From Perilla frutescens (lineage: Eukaryota; Streptophyta; Magnoliopsida; Lamiales; Lamiaceae), in assembly GCA_026008535.1 (NCBI GenBank), contig BRKX01000001.1, positions 71,498,317 through 71,562,316 on the forward strand: a stretch of 64,000 bases of DNA, read 5' to 3'. The notes under the pieces are model-generated. The model was given only the letters and a program-made list of their open reading frames with translations, was not told where the DNA came from and did no database searches. Positions 47,639 to 59,988 of this stretch are shown piece by piece. The position numbers and the translations under genes were made by a program. How positions within the stretch are numbered: position 1 is the first letter of the stretch; the number at the start of each line of letters is the position of its first letter.

Positions 47639-48749
47639 CAAAAAAAAAATCCATAAAATTTAAAAAGTCAATTGTGCGTACATCATTCATGTACATTGTG
47701 TATACTTATTATTAAACTTAAAAAATTCATTCATGTACTTGTATTTAGGAAATGTAAAAAAATTATACGTATCACGTACAACTTTAAATAAGTATTTCAT
47801 ATCATCTTAAGTTTAATGTAACATGGTTAAATAATTCTAGATATTTTACATAGATATTTAAATATATTTGAAATTTAATTTTATTACTATATGGAGGTAA
47901 ATTTCTTAAGGATGGTCCTAAAAAAATCCTGAAATATTACAATGTAAAGTTGATCCTTATTTATAACTGATCCCGAGTTTGAACCATAATTTTTTATTAC
48001 TATAAGGAGATTATTCATAAATAGAGTATTTTTAAATATAGGATTTAATGTATATGTTTGTTTTTCTTTTGTTAGGCGTGCCAATTATATAAGTTGTTTA
48101 ATATAGAGTAATATTTATTTAACTCATTTAATAATATATTTATATTTAATATGTATTAATTAATTATCAAAGAAAATAGTTATTAACATATTATTTAATT
48201 ATCTTTTCTTATAATTTTCATAATTCTGTTGAAAATCCAACCAACCTTTATATATTGGATGGTGACAGAGGTCATATTTGAAAAATACCGTTAGTTGTAT
48301 GTTGGGAAGTAGATAGGAAATGAGGCAATGCACATTGGAGGATTTTAGAGTTGGTGAAATATGTTTTCAAGAAAGAAAAAAAAAAGAGTAGGTGAAATAT
48401 TATTTAAAGCCACTTGCATATCGGTTTAGAGAAAACAAAATATATAAATTGTTTTAAAAAAAATAAGGGTTGAATTGAACCAAATTTTAAAAGTTAATTT
48501 GGGTATTATAACATTTTAAAACAAATAAAAAAGTTGGGTTGTTGTTACAATATTTTAAAATTCATGTCTAAATTGCAAGTTCGTTGAAAGGGGTTAAATA
48601 TTTTGGCAACTAGTCCAATTTTTTGCTTTTAACTATCGATAAATTCTCTGTAAAAATTATAACATTCAAGTTTTGATAACTCAAACGAGAGAAGGGCAGA
48701 GTAAATGTACCGAGGGTTGCGTGTTGATTCTTCTTTTTTGTAATTTTTT
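47639..48749. other. Gene-free AT-rich interval
   Basis: No coding frame or element termini recognised. Confidence 0.5.
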
Positions 48750-49110
48750 TCTAAATTCCTCTATTGTAACTGAAAATTTGCCTTGTCATAAATTTTTATC
48801 TTTGTTATAAATTTCTCTACTGTAATTGAAAATTTTGTCTTGTTATAAATTGCTAACTGAAACTTGTGAACTGCAAATCCTTTGTACAACAATATATTTT
48901 TTTTATTATTTCTTTAATAAATTTCTATGTTGTAACTGAAATTTTGCCTCGTCATAAATTGCTATGCACATGTAATTGATGAACTGCAATATCATCAATT
49001 TGTCATTTTTATCATAAATTTCTCTAATATGACTGAAAAGTTTGCATTGTCACAAAATTGCTATGTTGTAACTGAAACTTGTGAACTACAATAATCAGCA
49101 GAGTATACAA
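48750..49110. repeat. Degenerate tandem array
   Basis: Four or so diverged units share ATAAATTTCTCTACTGTAACTG, AAAATTTTGCCTTGTCATAAATT and GAAACTTGTGAACTGCAA in order. Units are about 60-140 bases because parts have been lost. It is non-coding. Confidence 0.6.
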
Positions 49111-50759
49111 TAATACAATAATGTAATATGTTCTTTCAAGCAAAGGAAATGAATGAATAACAAATTATATTCTATCAATATTTAATAATGTTAATATATT
49201 GCGGACCATTTTAACGTAGGCCCAATTACTTGACTTAAGCCCATAAGAGAGTTTCCCAGCCCAACTTATTGAAGGCACATGTGAAATACACCCTAATTGA
49301 GATTGATAAACCTGATCGGAATGAAATATATATATTTTAAAAACGAAACTGAAAAATAAAGAAAAAATGAAAAAAAAGGTGAGGGGCAATTTGGACTGAT
49401 TTTGGGTGGGTTTTGAGTCGGTATGATCCGACTAATGGTTGTGATTCGATAGACGGTCTAATATAACTTTTTGCCATATAGATTAGGTTTGCAGTCGTTT
49501 TGCGGCATTGCATTTCACAAATTACATGCTTATATGCACGCAATTATATCCATTAGATGGGATCTTGCTCTAATCTATATGAATTAAATCTAACATAATT
49601 ACTATATAAATATTATGAATTGTAATTCGAAAATTAAATTCAGAAAATTATTGAAAATAATTCAAGTGGATGAAGAATTTGATCTAATGCTGTATTGAGA
49701 TAACTTTAAAATTTTAAATGCAATTCCTAATTAATTATTAAATTTCTCATAGAAATATAATATATTAGGCTACAGTACTGTCCTTCCATTAAACATACAA
49801 AAATGATATACTGTTCATAACCAATTTTGTAATATAAGAACGATTCAAATTCCATACCGCATTCAATTTCTTCATGTTTCACTTTGTAATATTAAATTTA
49901 TAATTTTAATAATATTTATTATAAAATAAAAATTAATTATAACATAATTAATCATATTAACAAAAAATAAATTTAAAATATTATAAAATTTAATTAGTAT
50001 TTTATCAAGAAGAATCAGAATCTTTAATTTGTATGTCCTCATATAAAAGAAGGAAAAGAAAATTAATTTGTACATGAGGCTGAAGATGACTTCGGATTGA
50101 ATTCATGTGCTTTATCATTTTGGCTTTAGCGTGGAAGATTCTGAGAGTCAAATAAGCCAATATAACTGAGTGAGCAAAAAAAAAAGACTAAATAGTTATT
50201 ACAGTTTCCCTGTAAAAGAAAGTGCTAAGTGTCTCTAAAATCATTATTTTTACTCATTTTTTTTATTTTAAACATCAATTTTAAATCTTTGTAATTTTAA
50301 TGTAAATTGAAACATTTTTCACAAAATGAGTACTGTTGAATTAAAAATGAAGTGGCAAACGAACACGCATACATGTACGTAGCGGTCTTCGACCATTGAA
50401 AGCGAGTTGTTCTATTTGTACATCTAAAACGATGTCATAATTTTACCCAAAAAATTTCTCAAATTCTACGTTGTTTTAATTTGTAATGTTTATAGTAGAA
50501 ATTTTAAATTTTTCTCGAAATGTCGTCATTTGAATGCACGTAATGAATGATCTCGCTTTGACGCTGTCAATGGCTGGAGGCCGTTAATTACACGCGTGTA
50601 CGCTTGTGAAGTGAATTTAAAATCTATGTTCATTACTAATTAATATCTAAATTTACAGTAAAATTACAAAGATTTAAAAATAATTTTTAAAATAAAAACC
50701 GGAAAAGTCATGATTTTAGATACAACCCTCCCGCGGCCCTCCCCAAAATAATACTATAA
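49111..50759. other. Gene-free interval
   Basis: AT-rich; a family C module (TAATAATATTTATTATAAAATAAAAATTAATTATAACATAAT) is at 49890-49990. Short minus frames at 49165-50075 have low-complexity composition. Confidence 0.5.
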
Positions 50760-51499
50760 GGCCCCGTTTGGCTCGGATGATGAGATTGATAAGATTGATA
50801 GGATAAAGTAATAAAGTAGGATTGCAGTATTTGGATAAAAATAATCTTGTATTTGGATTGCTTGATTACAATTTTAATGATTGATGATAGATTATCAATA
50901 TTTTGTTTGAATTGAATGATTATGATTAAAATGTTAGGAAATACCTGGATTGCCCTTCATATAATATATTCATTTATAATTATTAAAGTTGTATTTTTCT
51001 ATTAAAAATGCTTGAAATCATGAAATTGAAAATAATTGATGCACAAAAATAATTTACTAAACATTGGGAAATAATGACAAAAATAATTTATGAAAATAGT
51101 TTCTTCTTCACGAGTCCTCTTTTGATTCATTTTTTTTTAATTATAGCATACCTTTGTGTTCACTATTAATTTGATGTGGCATAAATTAAACTAGAATATC
51201 TCCCGTACGATGCACAAATGGATATGTATAATTTTATTTGTAAGAAATTATAATTATGAAAAAAAATTTAAAAATTATTACAACAAATAAAAATTATTTC
51301 TGATAAGGTTATATTAGTAATTTTACAGATATATGAGAAATGATAAATTTAATCACCCCATTTTTGGGGTAATGAACAATCACCCAATTGAGTGATTGGA
51401 GCCCGGACTCCAATCCTTCAAATCAAACAAATGATAGGGGGGGATAATTTTATCAATCCCCCCTAAAAACTACCATAATCAATTAAACCAAACACGCCC
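50760..51499. mobile_element. PIF/Harbinger-type element, about 740 bp
   Basis: The ends are inverted repeats: GGCCCCGTTTGGCTCGG at the left and complement GGGCGTGTTTGGTTTAA at the right. TAA occurs on both sides (50757-50759, 51500-51502) as the 3-bp target duplication. A GGGGGGATT.../ATCAATCCCCCC subterminal region is present. No transposase. Internal 51181-51300 resembles another repeat, also found at 56860. Confidence 0.75.
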
Positions 51500-51640
51500 T
51501 AATAGTCACAACAGTAAGACAAGTTACTATTTTTTCCTCACACTCTAAATTCACTAGCTTTGATTCTGATGCATTGATTACAGATTATGTGTGACTTTCC
51601 TTAAAAAAAAATGAAGAAGAAAAATCCCTCTTTTTTCCCC

Positions 51641-51647
51641 TATAAAT
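51641..51647 (+). promoter_or_regulatory. TATA box of BAHD-2
   Basis: TATAAAT after a pyrimidine-rich CCCTCTTTTTTCCCC run, 69 bases before the ATG. Spacing leaves a leader of about 40 bases. Confidence 0.65.
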
Positions 51648-51709
51648 GAAGAATAGATTTTTATAAAGAGGCTTCAAAAAAGAAATAGCTTTAAGAAAAA
51701 GAAAGAAAA

Positions 51710-52969
51710 ATGGTGAGTGATATGAAGATAATCTCAAAGGAGGTGATTAAGCCATCATCTCCAACTCCAATCCATCTCAGAAACCTCAAACTCTCATTTT
51801 TAGACCAAATCGCACCTCCCATGTATGTTCCCCTCATTTTCTTCTTCAACCATCATCAACTAACCCTCCAACATTTCACCCACACCAAAATATCTCGACT
51901 GCTCAAACAATCTCTGTCCAAAACCCTAACTATTTTCTACCCTTTAGGAGGAAGAATTCAAGAAAATTCATCCGTGGATTGCAACGATTCCGGTGTTGAA
52001 TTCATCGAAGCCCGCGTTCACACTCTCCTCTCAGAACTCATACAAGAGGCGAGCATGGAAGAACTCAAGAAACTGCAGCCAGTTGAATCTTCATTGCATG
52101 ATGAAGAGATTCTCCTGAAAGTGAAAATCTGTTTCTTCGACTGCGGAGGAATCTCCGTCGCGGTATCTCTGTCGCATAAAATCGCCGACGGAATATCTTC
52201 GGCGGCGTTCGTCAAAGCATGGTCCGACTCATGCCGCGGAGAAAGTGAAACCAACATTCTCCGCCCTATATTTGACCTAGTTTCGGTATTCCCACAACGA
52301 GACCTCTCTGCCTTCGAAAAAATCGAAAAATTAGGAATGTGCGAGGAGAAACTGGTGACGAAAAGATTTGTGTTCGAGAAGGAAGAGGCGATGAAGATGA
52401 AGAATGATTTCAACACTCCTCGAGTTGTTGAAGCTGTTTCGGCCTACTTGTGGCGACGTTTCATGGACGTCGCCAGGGCCGAAAACAGCTCCAAAACCTC
52501 GTTCGCTGCAATTCATGCAGTGAACCTGAGGCCGAGGAGGAGCCCGGAGGCTATTCCTGAACAGATGTTCGGGAATTGTTTCAGACGTACGATTGCATTT
52601 TCCGAGGCGGAGGAGGAGGACGATGATTACGAGCTGGTGGTGAAGTTGAGGTGGGCGATTGCGAGGATTGATGACGACTATATAAGGAAGTTGGAGGAAG
52701 GAGAGCATATGGATGTTCTGAGGGGATCAGTTGATCTGCTGAAGAATGGTGAGGTGGAGTTGTGTAGTTTTAGCAGTTGGCGTAGGTTTCCGGTGTACGA
52801 GGTCGATTTCGGTTGGGGGAAGCCGGTTTGGGTCTGCACCACGACTTTGCCTTACAAGAATTTGGTGGTTTTGATGAGCACACCGTGTGGGGAGGGGATT
52901 GAAGCTTGGGCTAACATGGTGGAAGAAGACATGAAAGTGTTCGAACAATGCTTGAATGAATGTCGTTGA
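51710..52969 (+). CDS. BAHD acyltransferase 2 (clade III)
   Basis: Intronless, 419 aa from the first ATG of the frame, placed 69 bases after a TATA box. The N-terminus MKIISKEVIKPSSPTPIHLR is very close to that of the first BAHD enzyme. HxxxD is HKIAD at 156-160, preceded by FFDCGGISVAVSLS, and DFGWG is at 366-370, so both family motifs are intact. The product should be a soluble acyl-CoA-dependent O-acyltransferase of specialised metabolism, with unknown acceptor. It lies 4.7 kb downstream of the first BAHD gene on the same strand. The two differ in intron content and in many residues, so any tandem duplication was old. A pseudogene state is unlikely. Confidence 0.92.
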   Translation: MVSDMKIISKEVIKPSSPTPIHLRNLKLSFLDQIAPPMYVPLIFFFNHHQLTLQHFTHTKISRLLKQSLSKTLTIFYPLGGRIQENSSVDCNDSGVEFIEARVHTLLSELIQEASMEELKKLQPVESSLHDEEILLKVKICFFDCGGISVAVSLSHKIADGISSAAFVKAWSDSCRGESETNILRPIFDLVSVFPQRDLSAFEKIEKLGMCEEKLVTKRFVFEKEEAMKMKNDFNTPRVVEAVSAYLWRRFMDVARAENSSKTSFAAIHAVNLRPRRSPEAIPEQMFGNCFRRTIAFSEAEEEDDDYELVVKLRWAIARIDDDYIRKLEEGEHMDVLRGSVDLLKNGEVELCSFSSWRRFPVYEVDFGWGKPVWVCTTTLPYKNLVVLMSTPCGEGIEAWANMVEEDMKVFEQCLNECR

Positions 52970-53039
52970 GTTGGTTGATGGATGAGTTCCTACTACAATT
53001 CCTACATTTAGTATCTATGTATCCCTTGTTTTTTCTTGT

Positions 53040-53045
53040 AATAAA
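53040..53045 (+). terminator. Polyadenylation signal of BAHD-2
   Basis: AATAAA 71 bases past the stop codon, preceded by a TTGTTTTTTCTTGT run. Confidence 0.5.
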
Positions 53046-53402
53046 CTAAGTGTCCTGTCTTGTGATGTTTGGTTATTAGCAACAATATATATAATACATG
53101 GAATTGTCCCTTCTCGTGTTAATTGAATCATTCGTGTCTTGTGATATTCTAAACTTTTCGTCACAGAAAATTGTGCGGTACATAATCTGATCTGTCAAAT
53201 GGTACTCATATTTATATTTAAATCCGACAATTTTATGGATTTACTTTTCACACACAATTTTATGGATTTATGATTGAGTTAATAGTTGGATCTGATTATC
53301 CGAGTATGAGGATGGATTGACGGATATCGAAGAATATCATTTTCGAGTAAGTAATTGATAAATTCATTTCAGTCAAATAGTAAGTCTTCTGTTTTCATGC
53401 CT

Positions 53403-53802
53403 AGTATATATGCGAATGAAATCATCTGTTATACTTTGTGCTATCTTGGTGCTACACAATTTAATTTATTAATTTTTCTTTGATTTTTTAATTCAATTTT
53501 AATTTATTGTGCTTTAGTTTAATTTTACACTTATTATTCAGGGTTCATCCTACCCAATTAAGGAATATAATTTTTTTTTACGAAATAATCAATTATTAAT
53601 TAAAAATAAAATATAATATTAAAAAATTAATTATATACCCTAATCGGGTAGAATGAACCCTAAATAATAAGTGCAAAATTAAACTAAGGCATAATAAATC
53701 GAAATTGAATTAAAAAATAAAAAAAAAATTAATAAATTAAATTATATAGTACTAAATGTTGCACAAAATGTAGCAGATGATTTCATTTGGTATATATGTG
53801 GA
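53403..53802. mobile_element. Foldback MITE with arms of about 190 bp
   Basis: The left arm from AGTATATATGCGAATGAAATC and the right arm ending GATTTCATTTGGTATATATG are complementary almost end to end, with a small loop near 53605. Arm centres read AGGGTTCATCCTACCCAATTA and its inverse. It ends in the space between BAHD-2 and the next gene. It may be a palindromic member of repeat family C. Confidence 0.75.
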
Positions 53803-54055
53803 AGAAGAGTGGGGGAATGAAATTCAGTTGATCATTTACTCTATACAAATATCAATCTATTATTAAAATTTTAAATTTAAATCATAGTCAAAGCGTTTTG
53901 AAAAATACCAAGAATTTAGTAGTGTTTTATTATTCAAATCTAAAATTTGATTGGGTTTTACGGCCCCCACCAGCCTTCCACCGATGCAACCTGATTTTCA
54001 ATTTCAAATATTTCCTCAATTTTCGATCCATCCGCCAAACCTTCCTCCTCGCATT

Positions 54056-54058
<3 letters not shown>

Positions 54059-54100
<42 letters not shown>
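54059..54100. repeat. (TC)n microsatellite in the leader region
   Basis: A perfect CT run of about 42 bases, 142 bases before the start codon at 54242; probably within the 5' UTR or core promoter. Confidence 0.9.
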
Positions 54101-54105
<5 letters not shown>

Positions 54106-54241
54106 AAAACCAATTTCCCAGTGACGTCTGAGCTATGTAGCGATGTTCAGCTCCACACCTAATTCAAATTTTCCTCTTCACGTGATTATTCACTGTAACT
54201 TTACTCGGAATTCCTAACAAATTGATCACCAATCCGTAGAG

Positions 54242-57200
54242 ATGGCGACATCGGCGTTCAAATCAACGACCAAGAGGGCTTCAATCGGCGGCTCCAGCTT
54301 CGAGGATTCCGCCCCCCGCTCCCTCCGTCGCTCCCGCAGCCTCAGCCGGTTCTCCCGCCCCGTTGCGCCGGAGCGGGAGACTGAGATTGACTACAACAAA
54401 GACGTGCCCAGGGGGAAATTCGTCAACACGATGAGGGGCTCGACGGCGCCGTTTCCGGAGATCAGCTTGGATGATCTGGCGCTCGAGTTCTTCTCTTCTT
54501 CGTCGAAGAATGAGAGCGATGGAGGAGTGGTGGAGCGGAGCGAGAGGGAAGGGCGCTCGGTCTCGCGGCGTGGGGAGATTGGGCGGTGGGCGAGCGACAC
54601 GGCGTCGTCCAGGAGAAAGGGGCGGTCTGTCTCGCGGGGCCGTGGTGACGCTGTTTCTAGTAGCTCCGCCGCCTCGGCGGCCAAAAATGCAGTCTCGTCT
54701 GATGTGGGTTCGCGGCGGAGGAGGTCTGTATCTGTGGCGAGGAGTCGTGGGAATGCTGTTTCTAGTGGGGTCAAGGACGCCGCCGTCCCGTCTGATGCGG
54801 GGATGCGGCGGCGGAGGTCGTTATCGGTGGCAAGGTATCAGATAAGCGATTCCGAGGTGCGGCAGATTTCTTCTTTAACACGTTTTGGGTGCTATTAGAG
54901 ACTTTTTGGCATGAATAAGTGAAAATGCTGTAGTTCCACATAAATATAAGCGATATGCGTGAGCATTGAATGTTTGGGATCTTGCAAAAGATTTCATTTT
55001 AATGATTAACGACGGCAGGGAAGAGTGAATGGATTATTAGCATGTAGAGCTATTCATTTATCTAACGTTTATCAGTTAATATCTAGTTCTCTAAAGATAT
55101 TCTACATATAGTGGCAAAAGGGTTGTTTTAATTTCTAAAAATTATTTGATTTGCAGAGTGACTTGGATCGTTCTCGGAATTCAAGCAATCGAGCTGCTGT
55201 GAAAGCTCCTATTGGTGGGAATACCCAATTACCACTGGCCTCAAAAGCGACAGCTTCAAGCTACCGCCGGCCAGGCAGATCCAGAAGCAACTTAGACCTC
55301 ACTCTGATACCTGATGGTTACTCTGTAAGATCTATGTATCTTGTCCATTGCATGTTTTTGATTGTTCTTCGTATGTATACTTATCTTGATGGCACTCTGC
55401 ATGCTTCTTTGAAAATTTTAAATGCTAAAACACATATTTGTTAAATGAACATGCTGCACAAGGTAGACGTGGCATAAGCCTTAGTATCTCAAAGCTTCGG
55501 AGGCTCACTGAAAGTCACCCTTGAAGTTCGGATTCTAGAGGTTCCTATCCTTTGCTTACAATTTAATAGGCTAATAAATAGAAGTTGGGAGTCTAGTAAA
55601 TTTAGCCTTGTAAATATCTAAGTAATAGCCTTAGTAGTTAAATAAAGAGGAGTTGGGCCTCTAGAAGGTAAATGTCTAAGTAGTAACTTTAATAGAAGTC
55701 GAGACTCTAGAGGTAAATCTAAGTAATAGCCTTAGTGCCTTATCAGTTAAATAAAGAGGAGTTTATACAACTATACAAGTGACAAAAGGATATAACTATG
55801 TTGAGCTTAGAGATCATCAGTACTCATTAGTAGGAACGTGTGAACTTAAAAATCTCTTTAGTTTTTCTTATTATGGATTTAAAAAATTGCTACATAAGAT
55901 TATGTTTGTCATTTGTGGGTGTATCCTATATTTTGTTTTTTACTTTTTTTTTTTTGAACGTGTTGATTCTTTTTGCGCTTCACTTAGAAAAGGCAATCTA
56001 GCTCCACGAACCTTTCTGCCTTCAAAAGTAAACTCTGTATGTACTATAAAAATTGAGCATTGGCATAATCAATTTAAAAGTAAACTTTGTGATGACTTCT
56101 ACATATGGACCTCGCAGAGCCACTCCTCTGCCTTAACTGATGATGAATCAAAGGATACTCGTTTTGGGAAAAATGGATTTGAGAAGATAATCCGGGCAGT
56201 TCATGCTCAGAAGAAGGTTAATTTATCCTTTTCTTTTTTCCTTTTCCTTTTCCACTTCCTCTTTATCTTTTTTTCTTTTCTTATTAAATCTCAGCCTTTG
56301 TATGCTATATTATGTATTTTGTTATTGAGAGGGCAGTCTGTAAAAGCTCCTTATCTGTTTCTTCATTCCCCTGGACATTTTTTTGCCAATTTTCAGCCTG
56401 AGCACCCTTCTGAGGATGTTGTGAATGGTGGATTATATGAAGCAATGCGGAAAGAACTAAGACACGCTGTTGATGAAATCCGAAATGACCTAAATCAAGT
56501 TGATTGATACACATCAGTTTTCTTAAACTATTATGCTTTCTAGTTTTTGATGGTCAATGTTGTTTTATGTGTTCAACTATTTGTTCTCTGCACAGGCGAT
56601 GGGAAGAAATCAGACAGATGTTGTTAGTGATGACGGCTTGCTATCAGATAATATCAAAACTCTTCAGGATTCTTACAGAATCAGAGAAAAATATGCAGAA
56701 AAATTGGAACAGGTGTTCTTCTGCTCTCAGGTCCCTGTTAGATAACCGGTTCTCTACTGCTTCCTAATTTATTTAGGGCTAGGCATAAACTGTCTCTGGC
56801 TACCATCAATTTTGATCTAGTAGGTTGACTTGTACATTAGTTATTTATTTTCCCACTAGAGAGTATCTCCTGTGCGATGCACGAATGAGATATATGTAAT
56901 TTATTTGTTAGAAATTATAATTATAAAAAAAATTAAAAATTAAGAATATTATTATAACAAAATAATATTCATTTATAACTATATATGTGAACTATATAAA
57001 TTTTCGTATTTTTCATTTTTGGTTAATTATAGCATATATTTGTGATTAATGACCACTTAGATTAAGCCCAACCAAACAATAAGGAAAAAGAAAAATAATG
57101 ATTTAAACCTAATTTTGAAATTCAAATCCCATGCAATCACGAAGAAAATGCATTGATGATTTGAAGTGGATTGAACTTAAGAATAAAAAAATATTTTCCA

Positions 57201-59902
57201 AAATTAGCAGTGACTTTAAGCGGGAATATTAACAGCCGTTCTAACTTCGATGACTCACGAGAGCAAATTAGCAGCCGTTCTAACTTCAATGACTTGCTTG
57301 CTGTAGCATACCCGTAAGTTATTTTGTTTCCTTTAGTGAAGTTGGGTGTGGGCACCATCAATTTTAACATAGTGGTTTGATTAGTATATCAATGATATAA
57401 TTGCTGACACTGTGACATGTAGTTTCACATTCACAAGAGTGACTTAGTCAGTGTACGTTGATTCACTTCTTTAGCATACGAAATAACTTCTCTGGTCTAT
57501 CATAGTTTAATCGCATATCAGCCTTGACTCATTGCAGCACAGACATTTGGATTGTCTGATAGGATTAATGATGGATACATGATATAATTTTTGTATGGCT
57601 TATGTTTTTTAAATTAAAAATAGTGCCGTGAAGCTAAATTGCAGATGAAAAATTGTAAAAATAACTTGCAAAATAGCTGATCCCTTAAAACGAATTCAGC
57701 TGCACATACTTATTACTTAGGTGAAATTTGCTGTATATTCCCACCATTCCAATAATATAGGCAAAATAAAATTTTGCCAAGTAAGAATATTATTAGAAAA
57801 CAAATTAGAACATGTTTCCTAATTTTGCCCAATTTAGTGAGCATATGATCTATTAAAAAATGTGGCTAATGTATATTTATTAAATTAGGGTGACTTGGAA
57901 TAAAAATGAAAACAATGCAAGTAAATGTAGAAAGTTGTCTATATATTTGACAAAAAAGGAAAACTTGCCTATATAGTTGGGATTGAGGTAGTAGTAATTG
58001 TGTTTTTTGAAAATTTGAGTCAAATGGTTAATGATGTCAGGAGAATGTTTGTTCTAAAACAAGGCAGCATTAACAAGACTTTTTGTTTTTCTTAGGGTTA
58101 GGTTTGATTAGTCACTCGAGCTGGCTTTAATCCTCACTTAAAAAGAAAACTCTATATTGTGTCTACTGATTGCTGAAAATGCCATTTTTAGCAACTGTGT
58201 TGGTTTTGGTATTTAATATCATATTCATGCATGAGGAAAATTGTCAGAACAATGCTTTGAATATTAGTGAAACTTGACCTTTAAAGTTCTGCAAGAACTT
58301 TCAATGGTGAGAAGATCCAACTGAATGTTGGCCTTATGGGCAAGAAACTTTTCATGAGAGCACTCAAACTTTGATTCATAAGACATTATTTTTGGTTGTC
58401 CTCAGTTCATAATGATTTATTCATATTCTGAATTTTCTGAGGGAGGATGAAGTCAATGAGGATTTCAGTCTCTATGTTATTTGAGTAATAAGAATTGAAT
58501 CTCAGATGACTTCAGTATCTAGGTTATTTCAGTAAAGAATCTTCGTATACAGTTTATTCCTGCTGAATCCTAAAAAATTTGAGTTCCAAATCCTCTGAGT
58601 TTTGTAAGACAAGCGTGTATCATTTAATTATTAATAGACAATATGTGACCCTGTGGATATTTTCAGACTGTCTTGTGATATGGAATCTCCTTTTGTACAT
58701 TGTAGTTGGAAAAGCGGAAAAAAGATCTTCTTACCGAAATGTTGCTCGAGGAGCAATGTGGTCGAGAGGTCTCTCAAACTTATGAAGAACTTCCTAATTC
58801 AAGAGCTTCAGTTGTGGCAGAGAAGCTGCCACAAGTCAGAAAGGTGTTGTATGTTACTAAATTGTTATTCAACTGTTAGTTTTAACAAGTTTTCATGTCA
58901 ATCTGAAGGCAATACCACAATACTGTATAATCATATTATTGATACTTGTTCTTTTTGGTGTTCTAAAGAGAAGCAGTGACAGAAGTAGAATGTCAGATAG
59001 ACTGATTGAGGATGCAGAAAGGTACTTTGAGGACTTCATCTCTAATATTGAAGATACCGATTTATCTTCCTTTGATGGGGAAAGAAGCGACGAAAGTTCA
59101 ACATTAGGGGGTATGGTGAAGGGAAGAGACTTTGGAATAGGAGAGGCTGAAACTTGTCGGACTCCAGCAGGATCTACTTCTCGTCCTATTGAAATGGATG
59201 GCGTTAATTTGCCCTGGTTGCAGTGGGAGACTGGCCATGATGGTTCACCGGTTGGAAAGACTAAGGCACAAACTCCTGCTACTCCAAAAGCTCCACAGAG
59301 GGACTCTGAAAAGGTTAGCTCCTAAGTCTCACTTCCAAAGTATTTGAGTGATATTCCCGTGTCTCGCATCCTAAGAAGGTTCGACCCGGTTTCCATCTAA
59401 TCATTTAACTTCAACTCACATAAGAAAATAAAATCTTTACTCCATTAGCCAACTCATTCACATGCACTATATGTCAAATTTGTCATCATAATGTTCTCAG
59501 ATATATGAGATTGGCATTGAGCTATGTCTTTCTTCTTACTAACTATGATGGACTTGTCCAAACCTGACTGATTTGGAGGGTATCTGTGGTAACATTTGTG
59601 GAAAACATTGTAGATTTTGATGAAATCTGTGTTTGATCCAGGACACGAGCCAGTTGCACGACCAAAGTGGCTATTCCTTGAGCAGTCATGGTAGTTGGAG
59701 CCCGGGCCTATTCCTTACTTCTCCGATGGATAAAAGAGATGAGGTATGTTCAACGAAAACTTGCAATGATTGCGCATCCAGCTTTGACATGGACGATTAC
59801 CTTAAAATTCAGAATAATGAGGAAATATTGTTTGAAATGTATAGAGAACGGAACAGAATCGGTTTGGGTGGTTTATTGCTCTGTTCTGGGGTTCTTCATT
59901 AA
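54242..59902 (+). CDS. Uncharacterised plant Ser/Arg-rich coiled-coil protein
   Basis: Eight exons: 54242-54856, 55157-55324, 56118-56216, 56397-56498, 56596-56712, 58706-58843, 58969-59313, 59642-59902. Every intron is GT-AG and phase 0; 614 aa. The N-terminus (TSAFKSTTKRASIGG, RRSRSLSRFSR) leads into an RGKFVNT...FPEISLDDLALEFF segment, then an RS-rich basic region with repeated RRRRSVSVAR/RRRRSLSVAR units to about residue 195. Residues about 340-390 (LQDSYRIREKYAEKLEQ, LEKRKKDLLTEML) look like a coiled coil. The tail ends DMDDYLKIQNNEEILFEMYRERNRIGLGGLLLC. I recognise the pattern as a conserved plant family but know no function. A GTATGT in the last exon (59744) could be an alternative donor, yet reading through keeps a family-like C-terminus. 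Exon 1 is GC-rich; intron 5 (1993 bp) has collected repeats. Confidence 0.8.
56860..57080. repeat. Dispersed repeat in intron 5
   Basis: GAGTATCTCCTGTGCGATGCACGAATG followed by TTTATTTGTTAGAAATTATAATTATAAAAAAAA matches 51181-51300 inside the Harbinger-type element. It is a non-coding family with a CGATGCACRAATG landmark. Confidence 0.55.
57233..57297. repeat. 39-bp tandem duplication in intron 5
   Basis: CAGCCGTTCTAACTTC(G/A)ATGACT occurs at 57233 and again at 57272, period 39. The second copy is partial. Confidence 0.75.
57738..57991. mobile_element. Stowaway-type MITE relic in intron 5
   Basis: The left end (TTCCCACCATTCCAATAATATAGGCAAA) and right end (complement CTACCTCAATCCCAACTATATAGGCAAG) are inverted repeats, with TA on each side. 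Divergence between ends suggests age. Confidence 0.6.
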
Positions 59903-59982
59903 TAGTTAATACCCCCTCTTCTGTAACACTCATTTACAAATAGTTGTGTGGTATGTAGAGCTGCTGCTTTTTTCAGATGCAA

Positions 59983-59988
59983 AATAAA
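59983..59988 (+). terminator. Polyadenylation signal of the Ser/Arg-rich protein gene
   Basis: AATAAA 81 bases past the stop codon. Confidence 0.45.

Noticed and set aside
55779..56507. 242-codon ORF in the Ser/Arg-rich gene
   Set aside because: It reads through intron sequence, including poly-Phe stretches; real exons 3 and 4 are parts of it joined by splicing.
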